From the NCBI GenBank assembly GCA_963971285.1, contig OZ020253.1, forward strand, positions 3,658,001-3,722,000: 64,000 nucleotides of DNA, read 5' to 3'. The notes below the pieces were generated by a model that was given only the letters and a program-made list of their open reading frames with translations, searched no databases and was not told the origin of the DNA. Both the position numbers and the translations under genes were made by a program. Below are positions 45,125-55,493 of the stretch, one piece after another; the first letter of the stretch is position 1, and each line of letters starts with the position of its first letter. The DNA comes from Astropecten irregularis. Its lineage: Eukaryota > Echinodermata > Asteroidea > Paxillosida > Astropectinidae.

Positions 45125-45634
45125 GGAGCCAATTTCTGCTTAAGCAGTAAAATTTGCTTAAGCACCAAGAACCTTGGTCAATTATATAAAAATCAGTATG
45201 CCCGCCAAAACTCCTTGTGATTGTTATGCTCAGCAAACAATGGCCGAATATTACAAGTCAAAAGCAGTAAACATCACATGAACATTCGGTTGGCAATCCT
45301 GTTTGATGACAGAAGACTTTTCATTCTAAGCAATTTTTGTGCTTAAAGGTACTATCATACTTTGGTAGCATACCGCAACAGAAATCTCCACAAATTTACC
45401 TATAGCTTACAAGTTACAGGGTATAAAGATGGTGATGGTAGAATTAGAAATATAACCATACTTTCTAGTAAAATACCATGGCCATTTTTCACTGTTTTCT
45501 CAAAAAGTGGAAGGGGCTGAAATTTTCACAGATGGCTGTTACTGTATCCTCCTTGATATTTTTGCACATGGATATTTCTTTGACAAAAACCAAAGTATGA
45601 AATTACCTTTGAGCAGGTCTATGAAATTGGCCCC
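45125..45634. mobile_element. MITE family B interrupted by family C
   Basis: Ends GGAGCCAATTTCTGCTTAAG and GAGCAGGTCTATGAAATTGGCCCC-type sequence bracket a family B copy. It is split within the GCTTAAGCAG word, where the TTAA-targeting element lies (about 45348-45608). Confidence 0.72.
45348..45608. mobile_element. MITE family C nested at a TTAA site
   Basis: The left junction is GTGC-TTAA-AGGTACTATC and the right junction AAATTACCT-TTGA-GCAGG. The uninterrupted family B sequence is GTGCTTAAGCAG. A TTAA target, duplicated and now TTGA on the right, explains the junctions. The interior is a shortened family C core. Confidence 0.75.
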
Positions 45635-46337
45635 AAGACCAGGTATACATAATGAACATTCAAACTCTTACAGTATATATCGCATCCAAGGCCTTCCCAA
45701 TATAACAGTACACAAGAGATTGTAGCAAGTGGAAATGATGGCAATAAATGGTTTCTAAAAATAAGTTTCCAAACTTCTGGAAACAATTACTGCATTTTTT
45801 AAGGATTTTATTAAACGCAAGCAAAGACCTCAACAGTTCAAGACACAAGCCAATCAAGCCACCTTACACAACAGAGTGCCCCAAGACCACGCATCCAGTG
45901 ACATTTACATACAGTACACCCTTGAAGTAAAAAGGCCGTGCATTTGATGAAATGATAATTACAGGCAGGCGTGGTTCTTGTGCTGACTTGACAAGACCTA
46001 TTTCGTAGTATCCAGGGTTGCATTATGATATACACAGGATTTTTTCCCCAACTAATTCCGAGCCGGGAAAATAATTGGATCCTAGGGCTAATGCATCAAC
46101 TGTCAGAGACGCTTAGGGTTAGTGTTTGATGGTACAACCGTGACAGAAAACTACTAACTCACAAGGGTCTACACTGATACTATGCGATATGCTTGAGTGA
46201 CCATCGGACACGTTTCCTCCGAGCTCCTCCAAAAAATCAGTTAAATTCCAGCTCCTTCCTGCTTCCTTGCCTAAGATCAGCAAGACCTACCAGCATATAC
46301 CACCCTGATCCATCGGAACACTATTCTGAAAGACAAA

Positions 46338-47114
46338 ATGCCGGCAGGTAGGAAGAAATCAGTGAAATCCCCTGACAAGCAACCACCAACCCTGTCGCCC
46401 CAGCGTACCGTGACCGGTCCAATGTCTCCGCCGGAACAATGCAGCACTGGCCCCATCAAGTCTGCTGTCATCGACACGGAGTTCCAGCAATTCGTCAAAG
46501 ACGCTTTGTCCGAGATCCGTCATGGCCAAGCAGAGCTCAGTAGGCGACTTGACAGACTGGAGGAGAACTTCGACAGGGCACTTGAGTTTCAGTCCAGAAG
46601 AACAACTGAACTTGAGGACAGGATCAAGGAGCTGGAAAAACTGGTCCCACTGATTGAGCAATCGCAGAAACAGCTTGACGACCACTCAGAAAAACTAAAC
46701 AAACTTGAAAGATTCAGCAGGAGAAACAACCTCAGAGTTATAGGCCATCCACAGGCCCCCAAAGAAGACTGTCTTGCCATCGTCTCCAAGATCCTGCTGG
46801 AGAAATTCAACATGCCGGACGTCAAGTTGGAGAGAGCCCACCGTGATGGCCCAAAGACCCCCGGCCGCCCGCAGCACTTACTGGTCAAGTTCAACTGCTA
46901 CCAAGACAAGGTGAAAGTCCTCCGGACACAACGACAAGTCCTTGCAAACTCCCCCTTCTTCTGTGCGGAAGACCTGACCCATCTAGATCTGCAAGAGAAG
47001 CGCAAGTGGTCTCCACAAGTTTCCAAGGCCTACCAGGAGGGCAAAAGGTACCGCTTCGTGGCTGGTAAGTGGCGGGATTCATCGGGATCGCTTGCTGAGT
47101 TTTATCGAGCTTAA
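46338..47114 (+). CDS. LINE ORF1 protein (L1-ORF1p/Transposase_22-like)
   Basis: 258 aa. The likely role is a nucleic-acid-binding chaperone that coats LINE RNA. Residues 1-45 are basic and proline-rich. About residues 50-128 are rich in heptad-spaced L/I/E/K (RRLDRLEENFDRALEF, ELEDRIKELEKLV), a predicted trimerising coiled coil. Residues 124-136 (ERFSRRNNLRVIG) mark the start of the RRM-like domain known from L1 ORF1p-type proteins, with LERAHRDG at about 164-171. The C-terminal part (FCAEDLTHLDLQEKRKW) fits the family's C-terminal domain. The first ATG gives a complete family-sized protein. ORF2 begins 474 nt downstream, a longer gap than in many LINEs. It could also be called a generic coiled-coil ORF1. 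Confidence 0.85.
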   Translation: MPAGRKKSVKSPDKQPPTLSPQRTVTGPMSPPEQCSTGPIKSAVIDTEFQQFVKDALSEIRHGQAELSRRLDRLEENFDRALEFQSRRTTELEDRIKELEKLVPLIEQSQKQLDDHSEKLNKLERFSRRNNLRVIGHPQAPKEDCLAIVSKILLEKFNMPDVKLERAHRDGPKTPGRPQHLLVKFNCYQDKVKVLRTQRQVLANSPFFCAEDLTHLDLQEKRKWSPQVSKAYQEGKRYRFVAGKWRDSSGSLAEFYRA

Positions 47115-47588
47115 TGCCGGCCTGCCATCCGCATGCTTCCATCATCTTCATACCTACTTCCACCACCATCTCCATACACCTCTGGCTTGACTTTCATCGA
47201 TTTATTTTGCCTATGTTATATTTGATTATGTTCTTTTCTTTGTCTGTTCGCTCATATTTCACTTAACTGATATTCTCTTTGACAAGTTTTTGTTTATATT
47301 TCATTAAATTTATATTATTTTTTGTTTACCACTTTTCGTTTAATACCCGGCTGCTGAATACATCGATACATGTCTTGTTGTCTCACTGCTAATTTTGTTG
47401 TTCACCCCCATTTGCTTTGGATCTCATTTCAGTGGATCTCATAGTGGGACCATAGTTTATTTCTTCATTGCTCGTTCTAGTGTCATTGTCATTTGTTGCC
47501 CATTTGTGACTTTTCTTAGTTGATGTGTTACTCCTTATCATCTGCATATTTGTTTGTTTTTTGTTAACCGTTTCAATTGCATACTTAA
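47115..47588 (+). other. Inter-ORF spacer of the LINE
   Basis: 474 nt, T-rich, with stops in all plus frames and no third ORF. Translation of ORF2 would require reinitiation, an internal entry mechanism or a separate transcript, none of which can be seen directly. Confidence 0.55.
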
Positions 47589-50564
47589 ATGTTTCCTGAT
47601 TTTTTTTCTGATATTCCTTCTAACGATTCTGATGTTGACTCTCATGATAACTGTTGCGATTATTATGACTTTGCTGATTTTAATAATTTGAATATTTCCA
47701 GCCCAGGTGTCTTCTCTATATTTTATTTGAATGCCAGGAGTCTCTGTAGACACTTCTCTGACGTCCAAGATTTTGTGGCTACTCTTGATCACCCTTTTAC
47801 GATCTATGGGTTCACTGAAACTTGGTTTAAAGAAGCTCCTCCACCGTATGTTCATATGGATAACTACCATCTTGTTCACTCATCTCGATCATCAAAACCC
47901 GGTGGAGGGGCAGCCATGTTTATAAGCAGCTCGCTGTCATTCCACATTCGTGACGATCTCTGGTCTTCACACAATGACATTGAAACAGTCTTTGTTGAAG
48001 TCCAGAGAGAAAAAGCCTGCAATTTGATTGTGGGTACTGTCTACAGGGCTCCTGGTACTCCTATTGACCTGTTTAATGACACCTTCCAATCATGTCTTGA
48101 TAAGATATCGAGGGAGGGTAAACAGTGTTACATAATGGGTGATTTCAATCTCAATCTGCTCAATTGTGCAGATCATCGACCCATTGATGACTTTGTTAAC
48201 ACCACATTTGCCAATGGCTTTCATCCTTTAATCACCAAACCTACCCGCATTACACCCCACTCTGCCACCTTAATAGACAATATACTAACTAACTCCGAGC
48301 TTGATACAACTGCTGGCATTCTTTATTCTGATATCTCTGATCATTATCCATTGTTTCAAGTCACTCCTTCATTCTTTCAGAATACTGCGACTAGAAGGAA
48401 GCCTTTTCTTACCAGGGATATCAACCTCACATCCTTAAACTCCTTCAGACACGATATTGGCCGCATTGACTGGAGTGATGTCTACGAATCGTTAGATCCA
48501 GACACTGCATATGATAGATTTCTTTCAATCTTTTCCTCTCTGTACAATCAGCACTTTCCTCTCACATTGAAAACACCGGGTGACCGTCGAACTAGCAGGA
48601 ATCCGTGGATCACCCAATCTATCATGCAATCTTGTCTTTTCAAAAACAGGCTGCACCGTCGCTTCCTTCGCAATCCCTCTGAGGACAACGAACGCCATTA
48701 CAAGACCTACCGTAATATTCTTACCACCACTATCCGTTCTGCCAAGAAACTATATTATGAAAAGAAACTTGCCCAGATGAAAGGTGATACCAAACGTTTA
48801 TGGCGTGAGATTAACGGACTTCTTGGTAAGAGGAAGCGGGATACTCCTCCTGATACTTTCACCGATGGTGATAGCCACTTATCTTCCCCTCAACTGATTG
48901 CAAATTCCTTCAATAAGTTCTTCACTGAAATTGGATCCTCTCTTGCTAACAAAATTCCCCCTACTAATACACACTTTACAGATTCACTGCACGATCCAAT
49001 AACATCTACCTTTTTCCTTACCCCTACTAACAAACAAGAAATTCTGAAGATCGGTAGCGAGTTAAAGAACAGCCGTAGTTCCGGCTTCGACGATATTAGT
49101 ACCGCTGTTGTCAAGTTTGTTCTTCCTGAGATCTCTGATATTCTCTGTCATATTTTCAATCAATCTTTCCTTACCTCAAATGTTCCTCGTAATCTCAAGG
49201 TCGCCAAGGTCATTCCCATATTCAAACAGGGTGATAGGCAGCACATCAATAACTACAGGCCCATCTCAATCTTGCCTTGCTTTTCAAAAATCCTCGAGCG
49301 TCTTGTTTTCACTCGTCTTTCTAGCTTTCTTTCTCGTTTTCATATTCTTTCTGAGAAGCAGTTCGGCTTCAGGTCCAATCACTCCACTGACATGGCTATT
49401 ATCGAACTGGTTGATCGTATTAATGATGCGTTCATTAATAAATCCTCTGCCATTGGTGTTTTTATAGACCTGTCAAAAGCTTTTGACACCATCAATCATG
49501 ACATACTTCTTTCCAAGCTTTCTCATTATGGTATCAGAGGTCTTCCTCTCCAGTGGATTGCCAGCTATCTATATGACAGATTTCAATATACATCCATCCT
49601 TAAGTTTGACTCAGAACGACTCCGTATTCACCATGGCGTACCTCAAGGTTCCATTCTTGGACCACTTCTGTTCTTACTTTACATCAATGACCTCCAATTT
49701 TCTTCTTCTATCCTAAATTTCACTCTCTTTGCCGACGATACCACTATTTTCTATTCCAATTCAAACCTTACTTCTCTTTTTGAGACAGTTAATAATGAAC
49801 TTATTTCTGTTTCATCTTGGTTCAAAGCAAATAAGCTCTCTTTGAACTATACCAAAACCAGCTTTATTTTCTTTAGTAAGTCACATCTTCCAACAGACAT
49901 CATCTTGCCTCCCCTACAAATTGACAACATCTCCATTGCCAGGGTCTTCTCTACCAAATTCCTGGGTGTTACTATCGACCACACACTCTCTTGGACGCAG
50001 CATATTTCCTCCATCACTAAGACCACTTCTCGCAACACCGGTGTCCTTTCAAAACTTCGCTTGTTTCTGCCTAATTCTTCTCTGATTTTGCTCTATAACA
50101 CTCTCATTCTTCCCTACATCAATTATTGCAACATTGTTTGGGCACGCACCAGCAAAACTAAGCTCCACTCACTACAAACCATACAAAAAAGGGCTGTCCG
50201 TGTCTGCACATCCTCACATCCCTTAGAGCATTCTCTCCCTCTATTTGCACAAATGAACACCCTTACTCTCACTGACATCAATATACTTCAAACTGGCATC
50301 TTCATGTACAAATACACTCACAATCTTCTTCCTAGGACATTTTCCTCATACTTCACAACTGTTCAGGATATACACAACTATCACACTAGATCTCGAAACA
50401 ATCTCTATGTTCCTTTCACTCGCACCCATTATTCTAGTAATACCCTTCGATTCTACGGCCCTCGCCTTTGGAATACCATCCCAGACAACATTCGTTCAAT
50501 GTCATCTGTGGGTCGATTCAAATCTTCTTACAGACGCGCCCTTATCTCCCAGTATGTAACATAG
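47589..50564 (+). CDS. LINE ORF2: APE endonuclease and reverse transcriptase
   Basis: 991 aa. It would nick target DNA and copy the LINE RNA by target-primed reverse transcription. N-terminal AP-type endonuclease signatures: FYLNARSL (N48), TETW (E77), GDFN (D185, N187), SDH (D251, H252). Reverse transcriptase signatures: NYRPISILPCFSKILE (555-570), EKQFGFRSNHST (589-600), IDLSKAFDTINHD with aspartates 627 and 633, VPQGSILGPLLFLLYIND (684-701), FADD (714-717). The C-terminus (about 950-991) includes LRFYGPRLWNTIPDNIR, common in CR1/L2-class proteins. I see no RNase H domain. It starts at the first ATG in frame and no internal stop is present. L2 and CR1 clades cannot be separated without a tree. 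Confidence 0.93.
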   Translation: MFPDFFSDIPSNDSDVDSHDNCCDYYDFADFNNLNISSPGVFSIFYLNARSLCRHFSDVQDFVATLDHPFTIYGFTETWFKEAPPPYVHMDNYHLVHSSRSSKPGGGAAMFISSSLSFHIRDDLWSSHNDIETVFVEVQREKACNLIVGTVYRAPGTPIDLFNDTFQSCLDKISREGKQCYIMGDFNLNLLNCADHRPIDDFVNTTFANGFHPLITKPTRITPHSATLIDNILTNSELDTTAGILYSDISDHYPLFQVTPSFFQNTATRRKPFLTRDINLTSLNSFRHDIGRIDWSDVYESLDPDTAYDRFLSIFSSLYNQHFPLTLKTPGDRRTSRNPWITQSIMQSCLFKNRLHRRFLRNPSEDNERHYKTYRNILTTTIRSAKKLYYEKKLAQMKGDTKRLWREINGLLGKRKRDTPPDTFTDGDSHLSSPQLIANSFNKFFTEIGSSLANKIPPTNTHFTDSLHDPITSTFFLTPTNKQEILKIGSELKNSRSSGFDDISTAVVKFVLPEISDILCHIFNQSFLTSNVPRNLKVAKVIPIFKQGDRQHINNYRPISILPCFSKILERLVFTRLSSFLSRFHILSEKQFGFRSNHSTDMAIIELVDRINDAFINKSSAIGVFIDLSKAFDTINHDILLSKLSHYGIRGLPLQWIASYLYDRFQYTSILKFDSERLRIHHGVPQGSILGPLLFLLYINDLQFSSSILNFTLFADDTTIFYSNSNLTSLFETVNNELISVSSWFKANKLSLNYTKTSFIFFSKSHLPTDIILPPLQIDNISIARVFSTKFLGVTIDHTLSWTQHISSITKTTSRNTGVLSKLRLFLPNSSLILLYNTLILPYINYCNIVWARTSKTKLHSLQTIQKRAVRVCTSSHPLEHSLPLFAQMNTLTLTDINILQTGIFMYKYTHNLLPRTFSSYFTTVQDIHNYHTRSRNNLYVPFTRTHYSSNTLRFYGPRLWNTIPDNIRSMSSVGRFKSSYRRALISQYVT

Positions 50565-50990
50565 CTCCTCCCTCGATATTATTTGCAATTATTTTGATTG
50601 TTATTCTTATATATTATTTGCTTTAGTCATTTTTGTATTAGAATTTGTTAACTTCAACGGTTAATAGTTTGTTAAATCCCCTCTGTTTGTCTTGTCTTCC
50701 TGTCTGTCCTCATCTGTGTTCTTGTCTCTGTCCATTGTTCTTGTTTATTGTTTTAGGCTGTCTCCTACAAGCTCTGCTTATTACGACGGCCTCATACTTC
50801 CACTTTCTCAATGTTCACATAGGTCATTGTATTTATACCTTGTCTTTTTGTTTCTGCTTTCTTTGTTATACAAAACTGTATTTCCAATATTTTTTTTTCC
50901 AATAACTATGTGATCTGCTGTACTATATTTATTCCATTGAGAAGTATGAAATAAATGTTTATCTGAATTATCTGAATTATCTGAATTATA
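50565..50990 (+). other. 3' UTR and simple-repeat tail of the LINE
   Basis: T/C-rich sequence ending GAAGTATGAAATAAATG, then TATCTGAAT repeats. L2/CR1-class LINEs commonly end in short tandem repeats in place of poly(A). These repeats likely serve in priming. Confidence 0.7.
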
Positions 50991-51073
50991 CTAAACCCTT
51001 TTTTTTTTCAATCTCAATATGTTATAAGAGTGTTACTGCACTAAGGTGTTTTTGTTTCGCCGATGTGTTTAAA

Positions 51074-51475
51074 GGTTAGGTAGTATCATACTTTGGTAAG
51101 AAACCAAAACAGACATGTTCACAGATTTACGTATAACTTACAGGGTATGTAGATGGTGGTGGTAGAAACATACCGTTAAAAATTTTCCCCCTGAAATGGT
51201 GTATTTATCCAGAAATTAGTAAAACAATTGCGGAAAATCTTTTTGATCTTTTAAAAGATTTTTCTTATATAACATAAAGAATGGTTTTGATCTTACCCCG
51301 TCTTTGTTTTACTACATTCTGGATAAATACACCATTTCAGGCGGAAATATCTTAACCGAAAGTTTCTACCAGCACCATTTTCATATCCTGAAAGTTATAT
51401 GTAAATCTGTTAACATTTCTTGCATTTTCTGTTTGGGTATGTTACCAATCCTGTACTATACAGTGTACCTAAAAA
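51074..51475. mobile_element. MITE family C, chimeric copy
   Basis: The left side is the GTAGTATCATACTTTGGTAA type. After the GATCTTTTAAAAGATT centre it changes to the second variant (TGGTTTTGATCTTACCCCG) and ends CCAATCCTGTACTATACAGT. It looks like a recombinant of the two subtypes. Confidence 0.6.
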
Positions 51476-51504
51476 AAGAAAACAATGCAAATAATAGCCT
51501 AAAC

Positions 51505-51750
51505 TGCCCATCAGCCAAAATATTTAAATGACCTGAAATTTATCAAATGCTTGGAGTTAGGAGGGCGGAGTCGAGGGCTGTAATTGTACATCCATAAAAA
51601 ACCTGAAAACATAGCCCCCAAAAAACTGAAAATCATACATTTCCTATACTTTTGTACAGGCAAAGTGAGGCCACAAAACCTAAAATCAGGATTTTTCAGG
51701 GCCTGACACATTTCAATCCTAGCAGAATCTTTATCGAAGGCGTTCGAACT
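51505..51750 (+). repeat. Family G half-element split by a 132-bp insertion
   Basis: CTGCCCATCAGCCAAAATAT and GGAGTTAGGAGGGC on the left continue as CCTGACACATTTCAATCCTA on the right after the insertion at 51567-51698. Confidence 0.65.
51567..51698. mobile_element. 132-bp insertion flanked by GGGC
   Basis: GGGC occurs directly before (51563-51566) and after (51699-51702) the insertion, and once in the uninterrupted family G sequence (GGAGGGCCTGA). The inserted DNA begins GGAGTCGAGGGCTG and ends AATCAGGATTTTTCA. No terminal inverted repeats are visible, so the class is unknown. Confidence 0.6.
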
Positions 51751-52029
51751 CCAAGCAAAAAAAGCACTTAGAATAAACATTTCTGTTTTATAAAATACAT
51801 GGCGAGTAAAATTATCAGTCTACTATTTTCGTAAAATACTTCGTCTGGATTTATAAATAGAAATATTTGGTTTTAATTACATGTATGCATAATTGCATTT
51901 AGACTGTAATGTATAGGTTAATATTCTTTTCTCCATTTTTAACCATTTCAAGCCATTTTATGAATAAAAATCACAGAATAAGACAGAAGATCAACTTCTA
52001 GCATTCAACATATGGTGTTTATGTCCGGG

Positions 52030-52281
52030 GGGGCCAATTTCACAACCCTGCTTAGCACAAAAATTTGCTTACCAAGTGTACCATGAAATTTCTGTCTTAA
52101 TAAAAACAGGATTAACAACCATATTTCCATCTGTTGTGTATCAATTATTATTGTTCTCTGGCTGTTGTTCGCTGATCATGAACATCAAAACTAATTTGTA
52201 ATATTGGTGTTTGATTGAGCAAAACATTTCGCGCTAAGCAAATTTTTCGGTGCTTTTATAACAGCTCCATGAAATTGGCCC
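52030..52281. mobile_element. MITE family B copy
   Basis: GGGGCCAATTTCACAACCCT and AGCTCCATGAAATTGGCCCC ends, with the GGATTAACAACCATATTTCC core. Confidence 0.68.
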
Positions 52282-52845
52282 CTGTTCATTTTCTGCATAT
52301 TTCAAATGTTATATTGCACTCGGCCAAAAGTCGTGACTTCAACAAAACTCGCCATGCATTCATGTATGTACGGTAATTATTTTTTGGCCACGCTAGATTT
52401 AATTTAATTTCGCCGTGTAACAGATGGCCATATCGGGCCTCCAAAAAATAAATTAAGTATGAGGGATCGCCTTCGAAGAGCTCAGTCAACATTGTTAAAA
52501 GACAGGATATTAATTTTGACAAGCGTAATCCGGGGACAATAATGCAATAAATTGAAAACAATCACAAACAACCGACAAAATATGATGTATAATTCTCCAT
52601 TCAAATGAAAGCAACATTTCTCCCCTTTACAAACGTGTTTTGATGTTAACCACAATGATAGTGATAAGGCCAAAAAAAAAAAATAATTCTGCTTCCGATT
52701 ACATGGCATTTAAAAAAGGGAAGGTAAGTAGGGAATTTTCTTTATTTTTTAAATCACCAGTGAGTTATGCACCCGCTCGCGGTCAAGCTAAACCGGATGT
52801 GATTGAGATATCTGACTATTCAGATGTCTTAAGGCTCATTTGTAG

Positions 52846-53400
52846 ACCGGTCTACGTAGTCTAGACCATCCCTCCTCGGTGGTCTAACTCTAGTAGCCTT
52901 TTCACACGATGCTAAAAAAACTCTCAACCATTGAGAAATTATGTTCTCATGGGTCTGGACCTCGGTCAAAATCTCTCAAAGATTCACCAGGGACGTGGGT
53001 CACTCTCAAGCATTGACAGTGTCCTTTCACACGATGACACTTTTGTAAGATTTTGCAACCATGAGAGAATTTCTCAATGGGGGAGCTCTAGTTTTTTTAG
53101 CGTTTTGTGAAAAGGCCTAAAGTTTTCAAAGATAGCATCCAAAATAGTTTATTGTAGACCGTTCAGACACAAGTAGGTAGACCCTTTTCAGTTTGAACCG
53201 AAGATAGACCAATTTTAGTACTGCATCTGAATGTAGCCTGCGTCTATGTAGTCTAGACCGTCTAGGCCTCCTCGGCGGTCTAAGTTTTCGAAGACAGACC
53301 ATCTTTAGCGCCCAAAACAGTCTATCGTAGACCGTTCAGACACAAGTAGGTAGACCCTTTTCGGTTTAAACCAAATATAGACCACTCTGAATACCCCTAT
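52846..53400. repeat. Two tandem units rich in GTAGACC, one split by a MITE
   Basis: TCTACGTAGTCTAGACC (52852) and TCTATGTAGTCTAGACC (53243) begin two related units. Each includes CTCCTCGG-GGTCTAA and CCGTTCAGACACAAGTAGGTAGACCC. The first is interrupted by the MITE at 52896-53116. Confidence 0.65.
52896..53116. mobile_element. MITE with GCCTTTTCACA ends, nested
   Basis: GCCTTTTCACACGATGCTAA and TTAGCGTTTTGTGAAAAGGC are inverted ends, and CTAAAAAAACT extends the left one. CTTTCACACGATGACAC occurs again inside. 221 bp. Confidence 0.72.
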
Positions 53401-54067
53401 AATACAAAACTACAATCGGACATCTGAAAAAACAATTTAGAAAAACAACAACATCCCGAAGACTACAAGCTTTTTGCTGGAGCAAGGACGCTAAGGACGG
53501 CCCAGACTGCAGAACACAGGAAATTGAAACAAGACTGGACGCTGAGAATGCATCTAGCAGATGGTCTAGGTATATCATTCCCCTCTAATGGGTCCACACA
53601 GCTTGAGTGCCCGTTGCTACGCAATGCATCCCCACCACTGGAAAACATGTTATTTTGTCTAGTGCGGAAATGTTTGATCGACGGGGAATTTCGGAATTCA
53701 TCCCGATTTCATCTTGACTATCAAAAAAATAAATAATCTCTTGTTTTATAAATAGTGATGATTAGATTTATATGGGTGTGAGTATTAATAATTCAGATTG
53801 AGGGATGTCCTTCCATCAGTGTTAAGCTGCACTGTATACTCAGTTCGTGATGCATACACAACTAGCATTTTGACAATGACGCAATGTTTTACCATAGAGC
53901 TAGGAAAAGACTGACCAAAAATCCAATAGGCCCTTACTATGAATTTTCTATAAAATAATCAAATTTATACTAACTGATTAAAAAAAAATATATTAACTTG
54001 AACACTGTTTACTGATGGGCCAACTAGGCAGTTTCAACATAATTTACATACAGTGTACATATGAATT

Positions 54068-54250
54068 ATACTTGTCATGCTTGTTCAAGAAAGATTTGAG
54101 GCTTTGCATGATGTTAGTTATGGTTCGTGGATCGGTTTGTGGTAACGCCATGTAACATTCGGTTCGCACTTCATGCATTTTCGTTGCACTTCTCGTTAGG
54201 TCTCAACGTTTTGACTTTCAAATAGCCTGCTCTAATCATCATCAGGATTG
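54068..54250 (-). repeat. Repeat with hammerhead-like core, reverse decayed copy
   Basis: On the minus strand CTGATGA (54245-54239) is followed by GATTAG-AGCAGG-CTATTT and GAAAG. The stem is weakened by mutations, as expected for a non-functional copy. It shares CGTTGAGACCTAACGAGAAG-type and AAGCCTCAAATCTTTCTTGA sequence with the copies at 18570 and 59612. Confidence 0.5.
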
Positions 54251-54494
54251 AAATGAGGGATACACTGTATAATGGTCTTTACCTCATACATATTCATGAC
54301 CTAGAGCCGAATCCCAATTGGTCAATCCACCATCACATGCCTGTGGATATATTTGATGATCACCAGCGAGTAGGCCGGAGGACCGAGGAAGGAACTGTTA
54401 CACAATGAAACATGCGCTTCCTACGCATACTCCGTAAACTTCGACCAACATAAAGTTTTGCTGCACTTTTGCTGAATGTTTTGTTGCACTTTAA

Positions 54495-54851
54495 AGGTAA
54501 TATCATACTTTGGTTTTTATCAAAGAAATACAGATTCATGGGCAAAAATATCAAGACAGATACAATAAAAGTCATCTGTGAAAATTTCAGTCCAATACGG
54601 TGCTCACTTTTTGAGAAAACAGTGAAAAACAGCCACAGTATTTCTTATGTCTTTCTCTTTTATTTTTGATCTTTTAAAAGATCCCAAAAAAATTCGGTCG
54701 TTGTTTTGTACTAATTTCTGGATAAATACACCATTTCAGGCGGAAATATTTTAGAAGTATGTTTCTACCACCACCATCTTGATACCCTGTAAGTTATATT
54801 TAATCTGTGAACATTTCTGTTTTGGTTTCTTACCAAAGTATGATACTACCT
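54495..54851. mobile_element. MITE family C, best-preserved TTAA copy
   Basis: TTAA (54491-54494), AGGTAATATCATACTTTGG, the family core in full, AAGTATGATACTACCT, TTAA (54852-54855). 357 bp. The centre GATCTTTTAAAAGATC is a perfect palindrome. Confidence 0.8.
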
Positions 54852-55493
54852 TTAAAGACTTTATTCCATCAATATATAAGCAAAAACACCCATTGCGGCC
54901 ACTCTTTAAGTACCATTATACTGATACCATGGTATCTGTATACCGATCTCGACAGAATTATGGAATATTTATGAGGTAGGCCTACAGTATAGTAAAACAA
55001 ATATCACATGGTTCCATGTGATATTTGTATACTGTACCCCAACTCATTCAAAACCTCAGAAACCACAAATATCCCAAATGAATGAGTGTCCCTATACAAC
55101 ATGGATCTAGACTCAATGTCACCACATAAACTTCATGAACTCAAAACAAACAAACACATGGCTGGCTGTATGTTTGTATAACTGTACTTGAATAATTTTG
55201 CCAGCAAGCGAGACTGTGCAAGTGCATTGCATTGTATGCAAAGCTCGTAGGTCCATTCTATTATAGGGCATGAGGAAATACATCAGGAAAAATTATTTCC
55301 TTTCATTAAAAAGCTGTATGAAACCGATGCCACGAATATAGACATCAATGAAAAAGGGCAGCTTTGCATGTATACAGAAAGCAATGCAAATGGGGTGACT
55401 TCACAACTAACAAAGTGCATGTGAAAAAGATTGACAAAGTGATAGATCCCCGTATAATTTTAAACATTTAGGGAAAAGCAGTCCATGTACTGT

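Larger units (their letters stand above)
46200..50990 (+). mobile_element. Apparently full-length L2/CR1-type LINE
   Basis: Two long plus-strand ORFs are followed by a 3' region ending in ATAAATGTTTATCTGAATTA and three 9-bp TATCTGAAT units (about 50960-50987). ORF1 carries a coiled coil and an RNA-binding-type domain; ORF2 carries endonuclease and reverse transcriptase, in the order usual for L2/CR1-class elements. No frameshift or premature stop is visible in either ORF, so the copy may be active. The 5' boundary was not defined and no target duplication was found, so the start is a rough estimate. Confidence 0.8.

Noticed and set aside
46359-47175. Minus-strand frames opposite LINE ORF1
   Set aside because: Shadows of a clear plus-strand coding sequence with a family match.
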